A model generated the notes under the pieces. The model did not search any database. It was not told where the DNA came from and saw only the letters and a program-made list of their open reading frames with translations. A program made the position numbers and the translations under genes. 49,194 nucleotides of DNA from an uncultured Kineothrix sp. (GTDB lineage: Bacteria; Bacillota; Clostridia; Lachnospirales; Lachnospiraceae), in the NCBI GenBank assembly GCA_910588855.1, contig CAJUSR010000028.1:1-49194 (forward strand), written 5' to 3'. This document shows, piece after piece, positions 1 through 8,486 of this stretch (positions are counted from its first letter, which is position 1; the number at the start of each line of letters is the position of its first letter).

Positions 1-73
1 ACGGAGCATTTTATGTTCCTCACGGCGTCCGGTACCGTTAACTAAATGACATTGCGACGGCATCCGCTGTTTT

Positions 74-1831
74 TTACAATTTCATCGCCCGATAACGGTT
101 AAAGCAGGCAAATATCTCCTGCCTTCTCGGCAGGGCCAGTCCGGATGGTAAATAGTCTCCCGGCACCACACTTGAGAGCCCTTTTTGCTCCATAAGTTTC
201 ATCAACTTATTTACGATTTCCTGCATACTTTCTTTCCCGTTAAACAGATTATTTTCCGCATAAGCCAGCAAATACCCCAATGCAGTTACCTGCTCACTGT
301 CCGCTATCTGCTCCACATAATGAAGGTTCACATTCTCTTTATTCAGGCTGACCCCTTCCTTACCCATACTCTTTATTTTTACCCGGTTATCCCGCCCTTC
401 GCCGCGGCCGCCTCTTCCCCTTGCATGCCCATTATCATGACCGCCTTTCCCGGCTTTCGGCATCCGTTTATAATCAGGGTCTTCCGGATCTTTAGCCGGT
501 ACGGATAAGGGCGGGTATTTTTCCGCTTCCGCCTTTGCCAAGTCCGTAATTTCCATCGGCACATAATTGTCCATCTGTACAATCCAGTCCGAAATACCGA
601 AATATGCCCCGGAACTTCCCGCAACTACAATACAGGAAATCCCTTTCTTTTCATACAAGTACCGCGCCCTTTCAATAAAAGGCGTAATCGGCTCTTTATC
701 CCTGTGGACTACCCTTTGCATCAATTCATCCCGCACCATAAAGTTTGTGGCGCATGTATCTTCATCAATGAGCAAAAGGGAAGTTCCGCTTTCCATCGCC
801 TCAATGACATTGGCCGCCTGGGAGGTACTTCCGCTGGCATCCTCCGTATAAAAGCTCCTTGTTTCTTTTCCGTTTGGAAGATTGTTGACAAACATGGAAA
901 TGTCGTCGTTTTTTACGCATCTTCCATCTTCCGCCCTGATTTTCATTGCATCGGGAACCGTAATTACATATTCCCTTCCATCCCCGGCGATATGGTCATA
1001 CACGCCTAACTCCAACGCCTTTAATAGCGTAGACTTTCCATGATATCCCCCGCCCACAATAAGAGTAATCCCTTTACGGATACCCATTCCTTTCACCGTT
1101 CCTTTATGGGGCAGTTCCATCTCCACTTCCATAGATTCCGGCGACTGGAAAAGGACACTGTTTTTCATCGGCCTGTCCGAAATCCCCGATTCCCTTGGCA
1201 GCACCGAACCATTTGCCACAAAAGCAACCAAATCCATTTCTCCCAGCCTGTCACGGATATATTTTCTGTCATCCGCTAAGAAGATGACTTTTTCTACTTC
1301 ATTTCTGTTCAATTTTTTATAGAACAACACATCCTGCACACATTTCGGCAAGAAATCAAAGAGGATTTTTATCAATTCCGAAGAACAGATTGTCCTTCCG
1401 TTTGCGGGAAAACCCACTTCCAGACGAACCACCAGCTTGCCGGATGCCGAATGAATCTCACATGCAGTGCGTTCCAATACCTCCTGCCCCGGTCTGCTGA
1501 CCGACATAAGACCGCTTTTGCCGGAACCTTTCGCTTTGAAATTATATTTATCCACTTCATTGCGGAACAGCCTTAACAAATAGTCCTGCAATGCAATCCT
1601 TCTTTCTTTTGCCTTATAATATTCCTCCGGAAATCCTGCGGTTTTGCCTTCTATGTGGATGCTCACTTTGGAAGGTGACGCAAAGGGGTCGCCTTGTACG
1701 TGGTCGATAGAAAGCATATAATTTCCAAAACCATAGCTTCCTCTCGTCTCTTTATAGGCAGGATATCCTCTGCGGTCTATATTTCTGAGCAATATCTGTA
1801 AATCCGATGATGTTTTCATTTTACTAATCAT
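74..1831 (-). CDS. ABC_ATPase-family P-loop protein
   Basis: A 585-aa soluble protein resembling the ABC_ATPase family (the type usually annotated 'ABC-ATPase domain-containing protein'). Its cellular role is not established. A P-loop of the form GGGYHGKST lies near residues 260-268 and a Walker-B-like SLLLIDEDTCATN segment near residue 350. About 240 N-terminal residues precede the nucleotide-binding core, and a Gly/Arg-rich stretch (HDNGHARGRGGRGEGRDN) near residue 470 may be a flexible linker. There are no membrane segments and no neighbouring permease, so it is unlikely to be a transporter subunit. It stands alone behind its own promoter. Two ATGs, codons 1 and 5, are possible starts; neither has ideal spacing to the AAAGGAA ribosome site, so the longer form is kept. 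Family assignment is good; function is unknown. Confidence 0.85.
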   Translation of the reverse strand: MISKMKTSSDLQILLRNIDRRGYPAYKETRGSYGFGNYMLSIDHVQGDPFASPSKVSIHIEGKTAGFPEEYYKAKERRIALQDYLLRLFRNEVDKYNFKAKGSGKSGLMSVSRPGQEVLERTACEIHSASGKLVVRLEVGFPANGRTICSSELIKILFDFLPKCVQDVLFYKKLNRNEVEKVIFLADDRKYIRDRLGEMDLVAFVANGSVLPRESGISDRPMKNSVLFQSPESMEVEMELPHKGTVKGMGIRKGITLIVGGGYHGKSTLLKALELGVYDHIAGDGREYVITVPDAMKIRAEDGRCVKNDDISMFVNNLPNGKETRSFYTEDASGSTSQAANVIEAMESGTSLLLIDEDTCATNFMVRDELMQRVVHRDKEPITPFIERARYLYEKKGISCIVVAGSSGAYFGISDWIVQMDNYVPMEITDLAKAEAEKYPPLSVPAKDPEDPDYKRMPKAGKGGHDNGHARGRGGRGEGRDNRVKIKSMGKEGVSLNKENVNLHYVEQIADSEQVTALGYLLAYAENNLFNGKESMQEIVNKLMKLMEQKGLSSVVPGDYLPSGLALPRRQEIFACFNRYRAMKL

Positions 1832-1878
1832 TTCCTTTCTGTTGTTGCTTTTAGCCAGTATTTTACATTCCTTTGTAT

Positions 1879-1906
1879 TCTATAATGTATGGCAGCTTAC
1901 CGTCAA
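1879..1906 (-). promoter_or_regulatory. Promoter of the ABC_ATPase-family gene
   Basis: On the minus strand a TTGACG -35 (1901-1906) is followed after 16 bases by TATAGA (1879-1884), about 50 bases before the start codon. This is a plausible housekeeping promoter, judged by eye. Confidence 0.5.
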
Positions 1907-2036
1907 GGAATTTTAATCTCCCTGAACAACCAAAAATGATTATGTTACAATATTTCCGTTGGTAAATACACAGGCAGTTTCGATACAAATGACGCTCTTA
2001 CTTGACAAAGAGGGAAACCAGTCATAACACACAAAT

Positions 2037-2086
2037 CAAATACCCCGCTGCAAGCAGCCACTTGGCTCGTTGCTCGCGGGAATAAA
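2037..2086. repeat. REP-like repeat copy 1 (inverted relative to the copy near 11.75 kb)
   Basis: Positions 2049-2086 (38 bases) are an exact reverse complement of 11749-11786. The adjoining CAAATACCCCGCTG motif (2037-2050) recurs in direct orientation near 11812. The repeat fills most of the 323-base gap between lacM and the ABC_ATPase gene; apart from it and the promoter I see nothing else there. Confidence 0.75.
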
Positions 2087-2154
2087 CGCAAACAACAACG
2101 GCTAAGCCTTTCACAGGCCTGGCCGCTTGTCATTATAAAACCAAACTCTTTCCA

Positions 2155-3177
2155 CTATTTATTTTCCCTTATCTTAATCGAAAAGCTGAATCCAATATCC
2201 TCCCCGGCATCTATCCAATATTTTTCCTCCACGTCCGTTCCCCAACTATCGATACCTCCGACTCCGCGAACTGCACCATAGATGCAGAGAACCGTCCGGC
2301 GGGGCAAAGGCAATTCTTCCTGATGGGTAGCGCTTTCCAGTTCCAAAGCAGTATAGGGCAGGCAGGAAAATGCCAGATTGCCCAAATCGAAATGCAAAGC
2401 CGATGTTTCCACATCTTTATTCCTTCTATTATCCAAACTGCTGCTTCTGTAGATTTCCACCCATTCCGTATCCATATGGACACCGCAATCCTGAGGAACC
2501 AGATAAGGAGTGACAGGCAATCCCTGCACTTCATAAATCCCCGGCACGCCCCCGGCTTTTCTGTCCGGATAAGTTTCCCCTGATAAGCCCTTATAGATAA
2601 ACTTATCCGCACAAGTCGGCATCAAAAAACGTATGCCGAAAACAGGAAGCTGCGGCAGACCCTGCCTCCCATAATAACGCGCTTCTACACGGATACCCCC
2701 ATCCCCTGTTATTTCATAGGCAACGAAAACTTTTGTAGACGGAGCGGTAACCGTCTGATATGTATAAGTAATCTTTACCCGTTCTGCCTCTGTGGCATCA
2801 TCCGCATACCGGTTATTCCCTGGCGCACTAGGGAAAGGGATATCCTCTCCGTCCACTGCCACAGCGATGCCTGTACATTGGATAAACATATCCGCCGCCA
2901 GCCACATTCCGCTTTTTAGCGGGAACCCGCTCCCCTTATCATTATCCGTCGCCGCCCGCCAGAAGGTAGGGGCAGGCACCCGGTACAACCATTCCCTTCC
3001 GTCAACGACAAGAGACTCCATGCCATGTGCCGCATAAGAAAAAATATAATGGAATTTCTTCCCGCCGCATGTGCCCCCAACCCCCAGCGTTACATCGCCA
3101 TAGACCACTTGCAGCAAATCCGTTCCTCCATCCATCCCTTGCCCTGACTGGAACTTCTCTTTACTTATACTGCCCAT
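2155..3177 (-). CDS. lacM: Beta-galactosidase small subunit (LacM-type)
   Basis: A 340-aa protein corresponding to the C-terminal part of a GH2 beta-galactosidase, i.e. the small subunit of the heterodimeric LacL/LacM enzymes known from lactobacilli. It starts with the LacM-like pattern LQVVYGDVTLGVGG, then FSYAAHGMESL, EWLYRVPAPTFWRAATDND and WLAADMFIQCTG, typical of the Bgal small-chain domain. It has no catalytic glutamates of its own, so it should complete the LacL active site. The ATG lies inside the end of lacL, giving a 17-base overlap, and is preceded by a strong AGGAGGTGAGG site at 3185-3195 with 7-base spacing. It is the last gene of the sugar operon. The alternative, a frameshifted single lacZ, is less likely because the overlap matches the known two-gene organisation. 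Confidence 0.9.
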   Translation of the reverse strand: MGSISKEKFQSGQGMDGGTDLLQVVYGDVTLGVGGTCGGKKFHYIFSYAAHGMESLVVDGREWLYRVPAPTFWRAATDNDKGSGFPLKSGMWLAADMFIQCTGIAVAVDGEDIPFPSAPGNNRYADDATEAERVKITYTYQTVTAPSTKVFVAYEITGDGGIRVEARYYGRQGLPQLPVFGIRFLMPTCADKFIYKGLSGETYPDRKAGGVPGIYEVQGLPVTPYLVPQDCGVHMDTEWVEIYRSSSLDNRRNKDVETSALHFDLGNLAFSCLPYTALELESATHQEELPLPRRTVLCIYGAVRGVGGIDSWGTDVEEKYWIDAGEDIGFSFSIKIRENK

Positions 3178-5089
3178 AGTAATACCTCACCTCCTGCATC
3201 GCCGGTTTTTCTGTCCGGTCTGCAAATACAATACCGTTTCCGGAAAAACTATAATCGGAAGGCCGGTCATCAAAATCCCCGCCATACCGCAGCACTTTTC
3301 TTCCGGTAACTTCATCTTCCACAAAAATTGCCTGGTCAATATAATCCCAGATAAATCCGCCATGATACATTTCATATGCATCCAACAGTTTCATATAAGA
3401 ATCCATCCCCCCCAGCGAATTGCCCATATCATGCATATACTCGCAAAGAAGGAAGGGCTTCTTCGGCTGGTTCTCCAAGTATTCCATGATTTGTTCCGGC
3501 GGCGCATACATGCGGCTTTCCACATCGGAAACGCTATCTTCATAGGCCCGGTTATGGAAGACTCCCTCATAATGTACCAGCCTTCCGTCCTCTTTTTCTT
3601 TCAAATACCGGTTCATGGCTTCTATATTATCGCCTGCATAAGACTCATTCCCCAAAGACCAGAATAAAACAGATACATGGTTTTTAAAAAGTTCAAAATT
3701 GCTTATCATCCTATCTAATACCGCTTCCCGCCATTGCGGCAGGGAACCGGGCACATTCCATGACGGCTCGCACGCCCCCATCTTCTGCCACGAACCGTGA
3801 GACTCCAAGTTCGCTTCTGCCATCATATAAATACCGTTTTTATCGCACATGTCATACCAGGGAATCTGGTTCGGATAATGACAAGTGCGTACCGCATTAA
3901 TATGGTTTGCTAAAAAACAATCCATATCCTGCCGCATTTCTTCCATTCCGATGCCTCTTCCCTTTTCGGCACTCCATTCATGACGGTTCACCCCGTTGAT
4001 TATCAATCGTTTCCCATTCAAACGGATGACCTTATCCCGTATTTCTATCTTCCTGAAGCCAATAAAGTAAGGCACGACCTCCACCAGCCCGCCCTCTTCA
4101 TCGTATAATCGAATCAGCAGAAAATAAAGAACAGGGGTTTTATTTTCCCAGGGAACCACCTTGCCCAATGCCTGCCTTTGCATTTTTCCATATACTTCCT
4201 TATAAATGCCGGATTTTTCTCTATCCGCCCCGTCCGGCGACAGAAGCATCTCATGGCGCAGCAAACTATTTCCTTCCCCGTCTTCCAAAGTAATTTCCAT
4301 CCTGCCGGAACGCCCTTGTTCCATAGAGACTCTTGCCTCCACCGCCAGACTTCCCGTTCCGTCTTCCTTCAGTTCCGGCTGCGCCCAAAAATCTTCCACA
4401 TGCATCTTGGGCTTGGCATATAAGGTTACATTGCGGAATATGCCGAAAAAGCGGAAAAAGTCCTGGTCTTCCAAAAATGCCGCACTGCTTCTTTTATGTA
4501 CTTCAATTGCCAGCTTATTCCCCTTTTCCTTCAAATAAGGGGTCAAATCAAATTCCGAAGGAGTGAAGCTGTCCTCGGCATACCCGACAAAACTGCCATT
4601 CAGCCATAAATACAGAGCCTGCTCCACCCCTTCCAAGCAGATAATCACCCGGCTGCCCAAAAGCCCTTTCTCCAAGTCAAACTCTTTCACATAGGAGCCT
4701 ACCGGATTATAAGCGGCCTGGCTGAACATCCCTTTCCATCCGGTTCCATTTCCCAGGCTATAGGCCGGCCTCCGGTAAATATGCCCTTCCCACGGGTACA
4801 TCGTATTAATATAGTGGATTTTGTCATATCCCGCCATTTCAATATGGCAGGGCACCGCAATTTCATCAAAATCCGTATATTCAAAGCCCTCCTTATAAAA
4901 TTCCGCCGGACGCGATGCCGCATTCGGGGAATAACGGAATTTCCATATACCGTTCAAGGACTGCTCCAAAGCACTCTTTCCTTCTTTCAGTTCCTCCATG
5001 TTCCTGTAAAACCGATGGTCGCTATGGGCCGGAAGCCGGTTGACCCGGAACACCTCCGGGTCGTCCAGCCAGTCGATTTCTGCTTTCAT
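3161..5089 (-). CDS. lacL: Beta-galactosidase large subunit (LacL-type, GH2)
   Basis: A 642-aa GH2 beta-galactosidase large subunit that hydrolyses terminal beta-galactosides in the cytoplasm together with LacM. In order it shows the sugar-binding domain (GIWKFRYSP near 47, VEQALYLWLNGSFVGYAEDS near 155-174), the immunoglobulin-like domain, and the TIM barrel beginning near NGVNRHEW (365). The acid/base Glu482 lies in FWSLGNES and the nucleophile Glu550 in FLLCEYMHDMGNS. It ends at KPAMQEVRYYYGQYK, where full-length LacZ would continue into the small-chain domain that is here encoded by lacM. It follows the permease genes by 10 bases, so transport and hydrolysis are co-transcribed. The natural substrate (lactose, galacto-oligosaccharide or a host glycan fragment) cannot be decided from sequence. 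Confidence 0.92.
   Translation of the reverse strand: MKAEIDWLDDPEVFRVNRLPAHSDHRFYRNMEELKEGKSALEQSLNGIWKFRYSPNAASRPAEFYKEGFEYTDFDEIAVPCHIEMAGYDKIHYINTMYPWEGHIYRRPAYSLGNGTGWKGMFSQAAYNPVGSYVKEFDLEKGLLGSRVIICLEGVEQALYLWLNGSFVGYAEDSFTPSEFDLTPYLKEKGNKLAIEVHKRSSAAFLEDQDFFRFFGIFRNVTLYAKPKMHVEDFWAQPELKEDGTGSLAVEARVSMEQGRSGRMEITLEDGEGNSLLRHEMLLSPDGADREKSGIYKEVYGKMQRQALGKVVPWENKTPVLYFLLIRLYDEEGGLVEVVPYFIGFRKIEIRDKVIRLNGKRLIINGVNRHEWSAEKGRGIGMEEMRQDMDCFLANHINAVRTCHYPNQIPWYDMCDKNGIYMMAEANLESHGSWQKMGACEPSWNVPGSLPQWREAVLDRMISNFELFKNHVSVLFWSLGNESYAGDNIEAMNRYLKEKEDGRLVHYEGVFHNRAYEDSVSDVESRMYAPPEQIMEYLENQPKKPFLLCEYMHDMGNSLGGMDSYMKLLDAYEMYHGGFIWDYIDQAIFVEDEVTGRKVLRYGGDFDDRPSDYSFSGNGIVFADRTEKPAMQEVRYYYGQYK
3185..3195 (-). 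promoter_or_regulatory. Ribosome binding site of lacM inside lacL
   Basis: AGGAGGTGAGG on the minus strand, 7 bases before the lacM ATG at 3177 and within the last codons of lacL. It supports lacM being translated separately rather than lacL/lacM being a broken single gene. Confidence 0.8.
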
Positions 5090-5099
5090 ATCCTTCCTC

Positions 5100-5933
5100 C
5101 TATTCTTTCACGGCCCCCGCCGCCACTCCTGCCAGAATGTATTTCTGGAAGAAAACATAAATGGCGATGGTCGGAATCATAATGATAATAATGCCGGCCG
5201 CTAAAGTCTGCCACGACCCCTGCTGGGCATTGGCATAATTCATCAAAAAAGTCGTCAATGTACGCAGCTTATTCTTCGGCATATATAAATACGGAACATA
5301 CATATCGTTGATAATATTAATGGCTTTAATTATGCATACTGTAGCCGTAGCCGGTGCAAGCAGCGGGAAAATAATTCTTACAAACAACCCAAAATAAGAA
5401 CACCCGTCCAACAGCGCCGCCTCGTCCAACGACACGGACAATCCCGAAATAAACTGCCGGTAAATATAAAGCTGCATCAAGTCAGACGCCACATAGATAA
5501 CGATGGGCGCCCATATGGTATTATAAAGATGCAAACCCTGAATCACCTGAAATCTGGCAATCTCCGTTACAAAAGTGGGTATCAGCATCCCCATAAAGAA
5601 TAACCCTACCACAATCCCCTTCCCTTTAAACTGGAAACGTTCGATAATAAAAGCTGTCACCGTGCCGAACATCACGTTAAAGAAAAGTGAAACTACCAAT
5701 ATAATACCTGTATTTTTAAACCCAAGCAATAGATATTTATCCGTCAATACATCCTGAAAGTTCTCAAATGTCACCCTATCCCATGCCGGCAAAAGCAACG
5801 GCGATGTAGTCGCCATATCCGCCTTTGTCTTCAATGCCGCAAAAAATGTAAGAAGTATGGGAGCAAGGACAATTGCAACCATGCAAAGGCATATGATTTG
5901 TTTGACAGTCTGCGTCAATACCCTTTTCTGCAT
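5100..5933 (-). CDS. Carbohydrate ABC transporter permease (MalG type)
   Basis: A 277-aa inner-membrane permease of the MalG/CUT1 class with about six membrane segments. The cytoplasmic EAA loop that contacts the ATPase is visible as DEAALLDGCSYFGLFVRI near residues 165-180. It pairs with the MalF-type permease directly upstream, 2 bases away, and with the lipoprotein gene before that. No ATP-binding subunit is encoded here, so a shared MsmK/UgpC-type ATPase from elsewhere is expected, as is usual for CUT1 systems of Firmicutes. The lacL gene follows after 10 bases, which points to a beta-galactoside substrate. Confidence 0.9.
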   Translation of the reverse strand: MQKRVLTQTVKQIICLCMVAIVLAPILLTFFAALKTKADMATTSPLLLPAWDRVTFENFQDVLTDKYLLLGFKNTGIILVVSLFFNVMFGTVTAFIIERFQFKGKGIVVGLFFMGMLIPTFVTEIARFQVIQGLHLYNTIWAPIVIYVASDLMQLYIYRQFISGLSVSLDEAALLDGCSYFGLFVRIIFPLLAPATATVCIIKAINIINDMYVPYLYMPKNKLRTLTTFLMNYANAQQGSWQTLAAGIIIIMIPTIAIYVFFQKYILAGVAAGAVKE

Positions 5934-5935
5934 AC

Positions 5936-6829
5936 CTATTTCCTCCTATCCTTCAAAACCAGACCATGAATGAGATAATTCTGTACCACGTAGATGAAAA
6001 CAATCATAAACATAATTGCCACAGCCATTGTGGACGCGAGCCCAAAGTTCGAGAATGTAAACGCAGTCTTAATCGTATATAACGTAAATGTGGACGACGC
6101 ATACCCCGGCCCGCCCGCTGTCATAACAAACGGAATATCGAACACCTGCAAAGCCCCTCTGATATTATCGAACAATACAAAGTCTACCATCAGCATAATC
6201 GCCGGCACCTGTATGTACTTGAAAAGCTGCCATGTTGTGGCCCCATCCACTTCGGCCGCCTCCAATTGGTCCTGCGGGATGGATTGCAGCGCCGCCATAA
6301 ATAAAATAATATGATACCCGCTGAACCTCCACAAAGAAACAAACGCCAGCACGTAATTGACAATTTTCGGATCCGACAGCCAGCTCCTAATCAACGATTC
6401 CAGATGGACTGCCGATAAAATAGCATCAAACGCCCCGTTAATCGGCGAAAAGAAATAGGAAAAGGCATAAGAAATCGCCACTCCATTAATAATATACGGC
6501 ATAAACACCATTGTTTTATAAAATTTTGCGGCTTTCAGCTTCCCTGTCAATAATACGGCAAAGGCCAGTTCCACCACAATCATAAGTAAATGGATGAAAA
6601 AATATACCGCATTGTTCTTTAATGACATCCACAAATCCTTGTTCTGGAACATAGATACATAATTTGCCATCCCGATAAACTCTTTTTCCGGTGAATATCC
6701 ATCCCAATTCGTAAAACTCATCCGAAACAAATCAATGGCCGGAAAAACAACAAATGCAATCAGGAGAAGCATCGGTACCACAAGCGCAAAAAAAATGAAC
6801 TGTTTCCTTTTCTTACCTAGTTTGCTCAT
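5936..6829 (-). CDS. Carbohydrate ABC transporter permease (MalF type)
   Basis: A 297-aa CUT1 permease with an N-terminal membrane anchor (QFIFFALVVPMLLLIAFVVF) and about six membrane segments. The EAA loop is EAAEVDGATTWQLFKYIQVP near residues 192-211. It forms the heterodimeric channel with the following MalG-type permease. It lies 71 bases after the solute-binding protein gene, and that gap holds a stable stem-loop. The substrate is inferred from the downstream beta-galactosidase genes only. Confidence 0.9.
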   Translation of the reverse strand: MSKLGKKRKQFIFFALVVPMLLLIAFVVFPAIDLFRMSFTNWDGYSPEKEFIGMANYVSMFQNKDLWMSLKNNAVYFFIHLLMIVVELAFAVLLTGKLKAAKFYKTMVFMPYIINGVAISYAFSYFFSPINGAFDAILSAVHLESLIRSWLSDPKIVNYVLAFVSLWRFSGYHIILFMAALQSIPQDQLEAAEVDGATTWQLFKYIQVPAIMLMVDFVLFDNIRGALQVFDIPFVMTAGGPGYASSTFTLYTIKTAFTFSNFGLASTMAVAIMFMIVFIYVVQNYLIHGLVLKDRRK

Positions 6830-6851
6830 AACTCCCTCCCGGTAATAATCA

Positions 6852-6872
6852 GGGGCCGCTCCACGCAGCCCC
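6852..6872 (-). other. Intercistronic stem-loop between binding protein and permeases
   Basis: GGGGCCGC (6852-6859) pairs with GCAGCCCC (6865-6872) with one mismatch and a 5-base loop. There is no U-run, so it is more likely an mRNA-stabilising or attenuating stem that lets the binding protein be made in excess over the permeases, as is common in such operons. That role is inferred. Confidence 0.5.
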
Positions 6873-6900
6873 GTCCTCTGGTTACTGTCCGCTTTCCGGT

Positions 6901-8286
6901 TTACTGAATCCCTAATTTCGCCCTAGCTTCCGCCCATTTAGTATTCAGCTCATCCAATGCCGCATTCAAATCAAAACCTTCCGTCATCATCTGTGCGCCC
7001 AGTTTTTTATAATCAAATGTTGTCTCGTTCTGGATTGCCGTAAAGTCATCGCCGCCTCCGTCATACATTACCAGCACCTTATCCGGGCAAAGTGTGTCGG
7101 ATTCTGCCAGAACAGGGTCTTTATCCTTCGGGAAATTCTTCATGGAAGAAGCCGAAGATACGTAATTTATGTAAGAAGGATACCATGCTTCGGAATAGAA
7201 CCATTCTACAAATGCAACTGCCGCTTCCTGATTTTTGGAATGTGTCGTTACACCCATAAAGGAATCGCCCTGCACGATTACGTTATAAGGGTCGGATTCC
7301 GTATTCCTTGTGGGAAGATAGAATGTTCCAAGTTGGGAAATATCATCCGTACCATTCATAATATTCTGCAGCCCCCAGTCGCCCAACGCTAGAATCGCCG
7401 CGCTCTTCGCCGCAAACAAACTTGTTACCTGATCATTACCAAGCCCTAAGGGGTCTTTTCCCAGCACTCCCGATGTAAACAGGCTATATACTTTATTATA
7501 AGCTTTGTTGATATCCGTTCCTTCTGCAAAAGGCGCATCCTGGGAAGCCATCGTGTTCCAGTTCTGCCCATTCCCGGATTCCAGGGCAGGCATAAATTCC
7601 ATATAAGGATAGTCCGGCCATTCATCTTTCAATCCGCAGGCAATCGCCATAAAGTCCGGATTTTCTTTTCCAAAATAATCCTGCAAAGTCTTTGCTGCCG
7701 CCTCAAACTCAGGCCATGTGGTAGGAACCTCTACCCCTGCCTCTTCAAACATATCCTTCCAATAGAAAACATACTCATAACCAGATGTCATCGGTATGCC
7801 AAGCACCTTTCCGTCCAATGCATAACCGCTTGCCAGTTCATTGTTGGCACATGCCTCTGTTCCTGATAAATCAATCAGGTAATCTTTAAACCTGGACAAA
7901 GTAAAGGGTTTATTAAACATAATATCGGGAAGTTGGTTCGCCGATGCGCGCATCTTCATCGCATTCCAATATTCGGAATCGTCCTTAATTTTTTCCACTT
8001 CCACATCCACGTTCGGATATTGCTCCTGAAATTTTCCTACCATATCGTTTTCTTCAATAAAATCATTCAAATTGTTATCCCAAATGGCAAAAGTAAGCGT
8101 ACCGCTCAACTCTTCATTAGAGGCTGCGGGCGATGCATTCTCTTCCCCGCTTTCTGCTGCTGCCGGAGTCTGTTCTGTGGAAACCTCTTCATTTGTATTC
8201 GCATTTTCTCCTGTGCTTCCGCATCCTATTAATAAAGATGCCGTCATTGCGCACGTTAAAATAGAAGCAATTATTCTTTTTTTCAT
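6901..8286 (-). CDS. Extracellular sugar-binding lipoprotein (ABC transporter)
   Basis: A 461-aa solute-binding protein of the family-1 sugar-binding type. It has a lipoprotein signal peptide with lipobox LLIGC, so Cys22 would be the lipidated residue, followed by a Glu/Ala/Ser-rich linker to about residue 60. The mature domain starts near LTFAIWDNNLNDF and includes the typical MTSGYEYVFYWKDMFEEAG pattern for closed-bilobal binding proteins. It is the first gene of the operon with two permeases and lacLM, so it probably captures beta-galactosides at the outer face of the membrane. The ribosome site GGGAGGT lies 9 bases before the ATG. Expression is probably controlled by the divergently positioned-in-order AraC-type regulator just upstream. 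Confidence 0.9.
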   Translation of the reverse strand: MKKRIIASILTCAMTASLLIGCGSTGENANTNEEVSTEQTPAAAESGEENASPAASNEELSGTLTFAIWDNNLNDFIEENDMVGKFQEQYPNVDVEVEKIKDDSEYWNAMKMRASANQLPDIMFNKPFTLSRFKDYLIDLSGTEACANNELASGYALDGKVLGIPMTSGYEYVFYWKDMFEEAGVEVPTTWPEFEAAAKTLQDYFGKENPDFMAIACGLKDEWPDYPYMEFMPALESGNGQNWNTMASQDAPFAEGTDINKAYNKVYSLFTSGVLGKDPLGLGNDQVTSLFAAKSAAILALGDWGLQNIMNGTDDISQLGTFYLPTRNTESDPYNVIVQGDSFMGVTTHSKNQEAAVAFVEWFYSEAWYPSYINYVSSASSMKNFPKDKDPVLAESDTLCPDKVLVMYDGGGDDFTAIQNETTFDYKKLGAQMMTEGFDLNAALDELNTKWAEARAKLGIQ

Positions 8287-8464
8287 TCTAATGATACCTC
8301 CCGGATTTTTCTCTCCATTGTTTTCCAGCTGGCCAACTGTGTTTCAAGAATATCAGCTTGACATCCTTTCCGCCATTTCATATCTTCATTTTTCTTGATA
8401 TTTTTTCAGATAATACCAATTCCAATTTTTGATTTTTGGTAAGTTTTTTTGATAAATAGTAAGA

Positions 8465-8486
8465 AAAGCCATGTTTTTCACATGGT
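8465..8486 (-). terminator. Rho-independent terminator of the AraC-type regulator
   Basis: On the minus strand CCATGT and ACATGG pair across a GAAAA loop, flanked by AAAA before and CTTTTC after. The stem overlaps the last codons of the regulator gene, separating it from the sugar operon. Confidence 0.6.

Noticed and set aside
1945..2133. A 62-codon minus-strand frame downstream of lacM
   Set aside because: It reads through the REP-like repeat and promoter region, is Cys/Arg-rich and has no ribosome site.
2155..5089. lacL and lacM as one lacZ broken by a frameshift
   Set aside because: The break is at the known LacL/LacM boundary, with a 17-base overlap and a strong ribosome site for the second gene.
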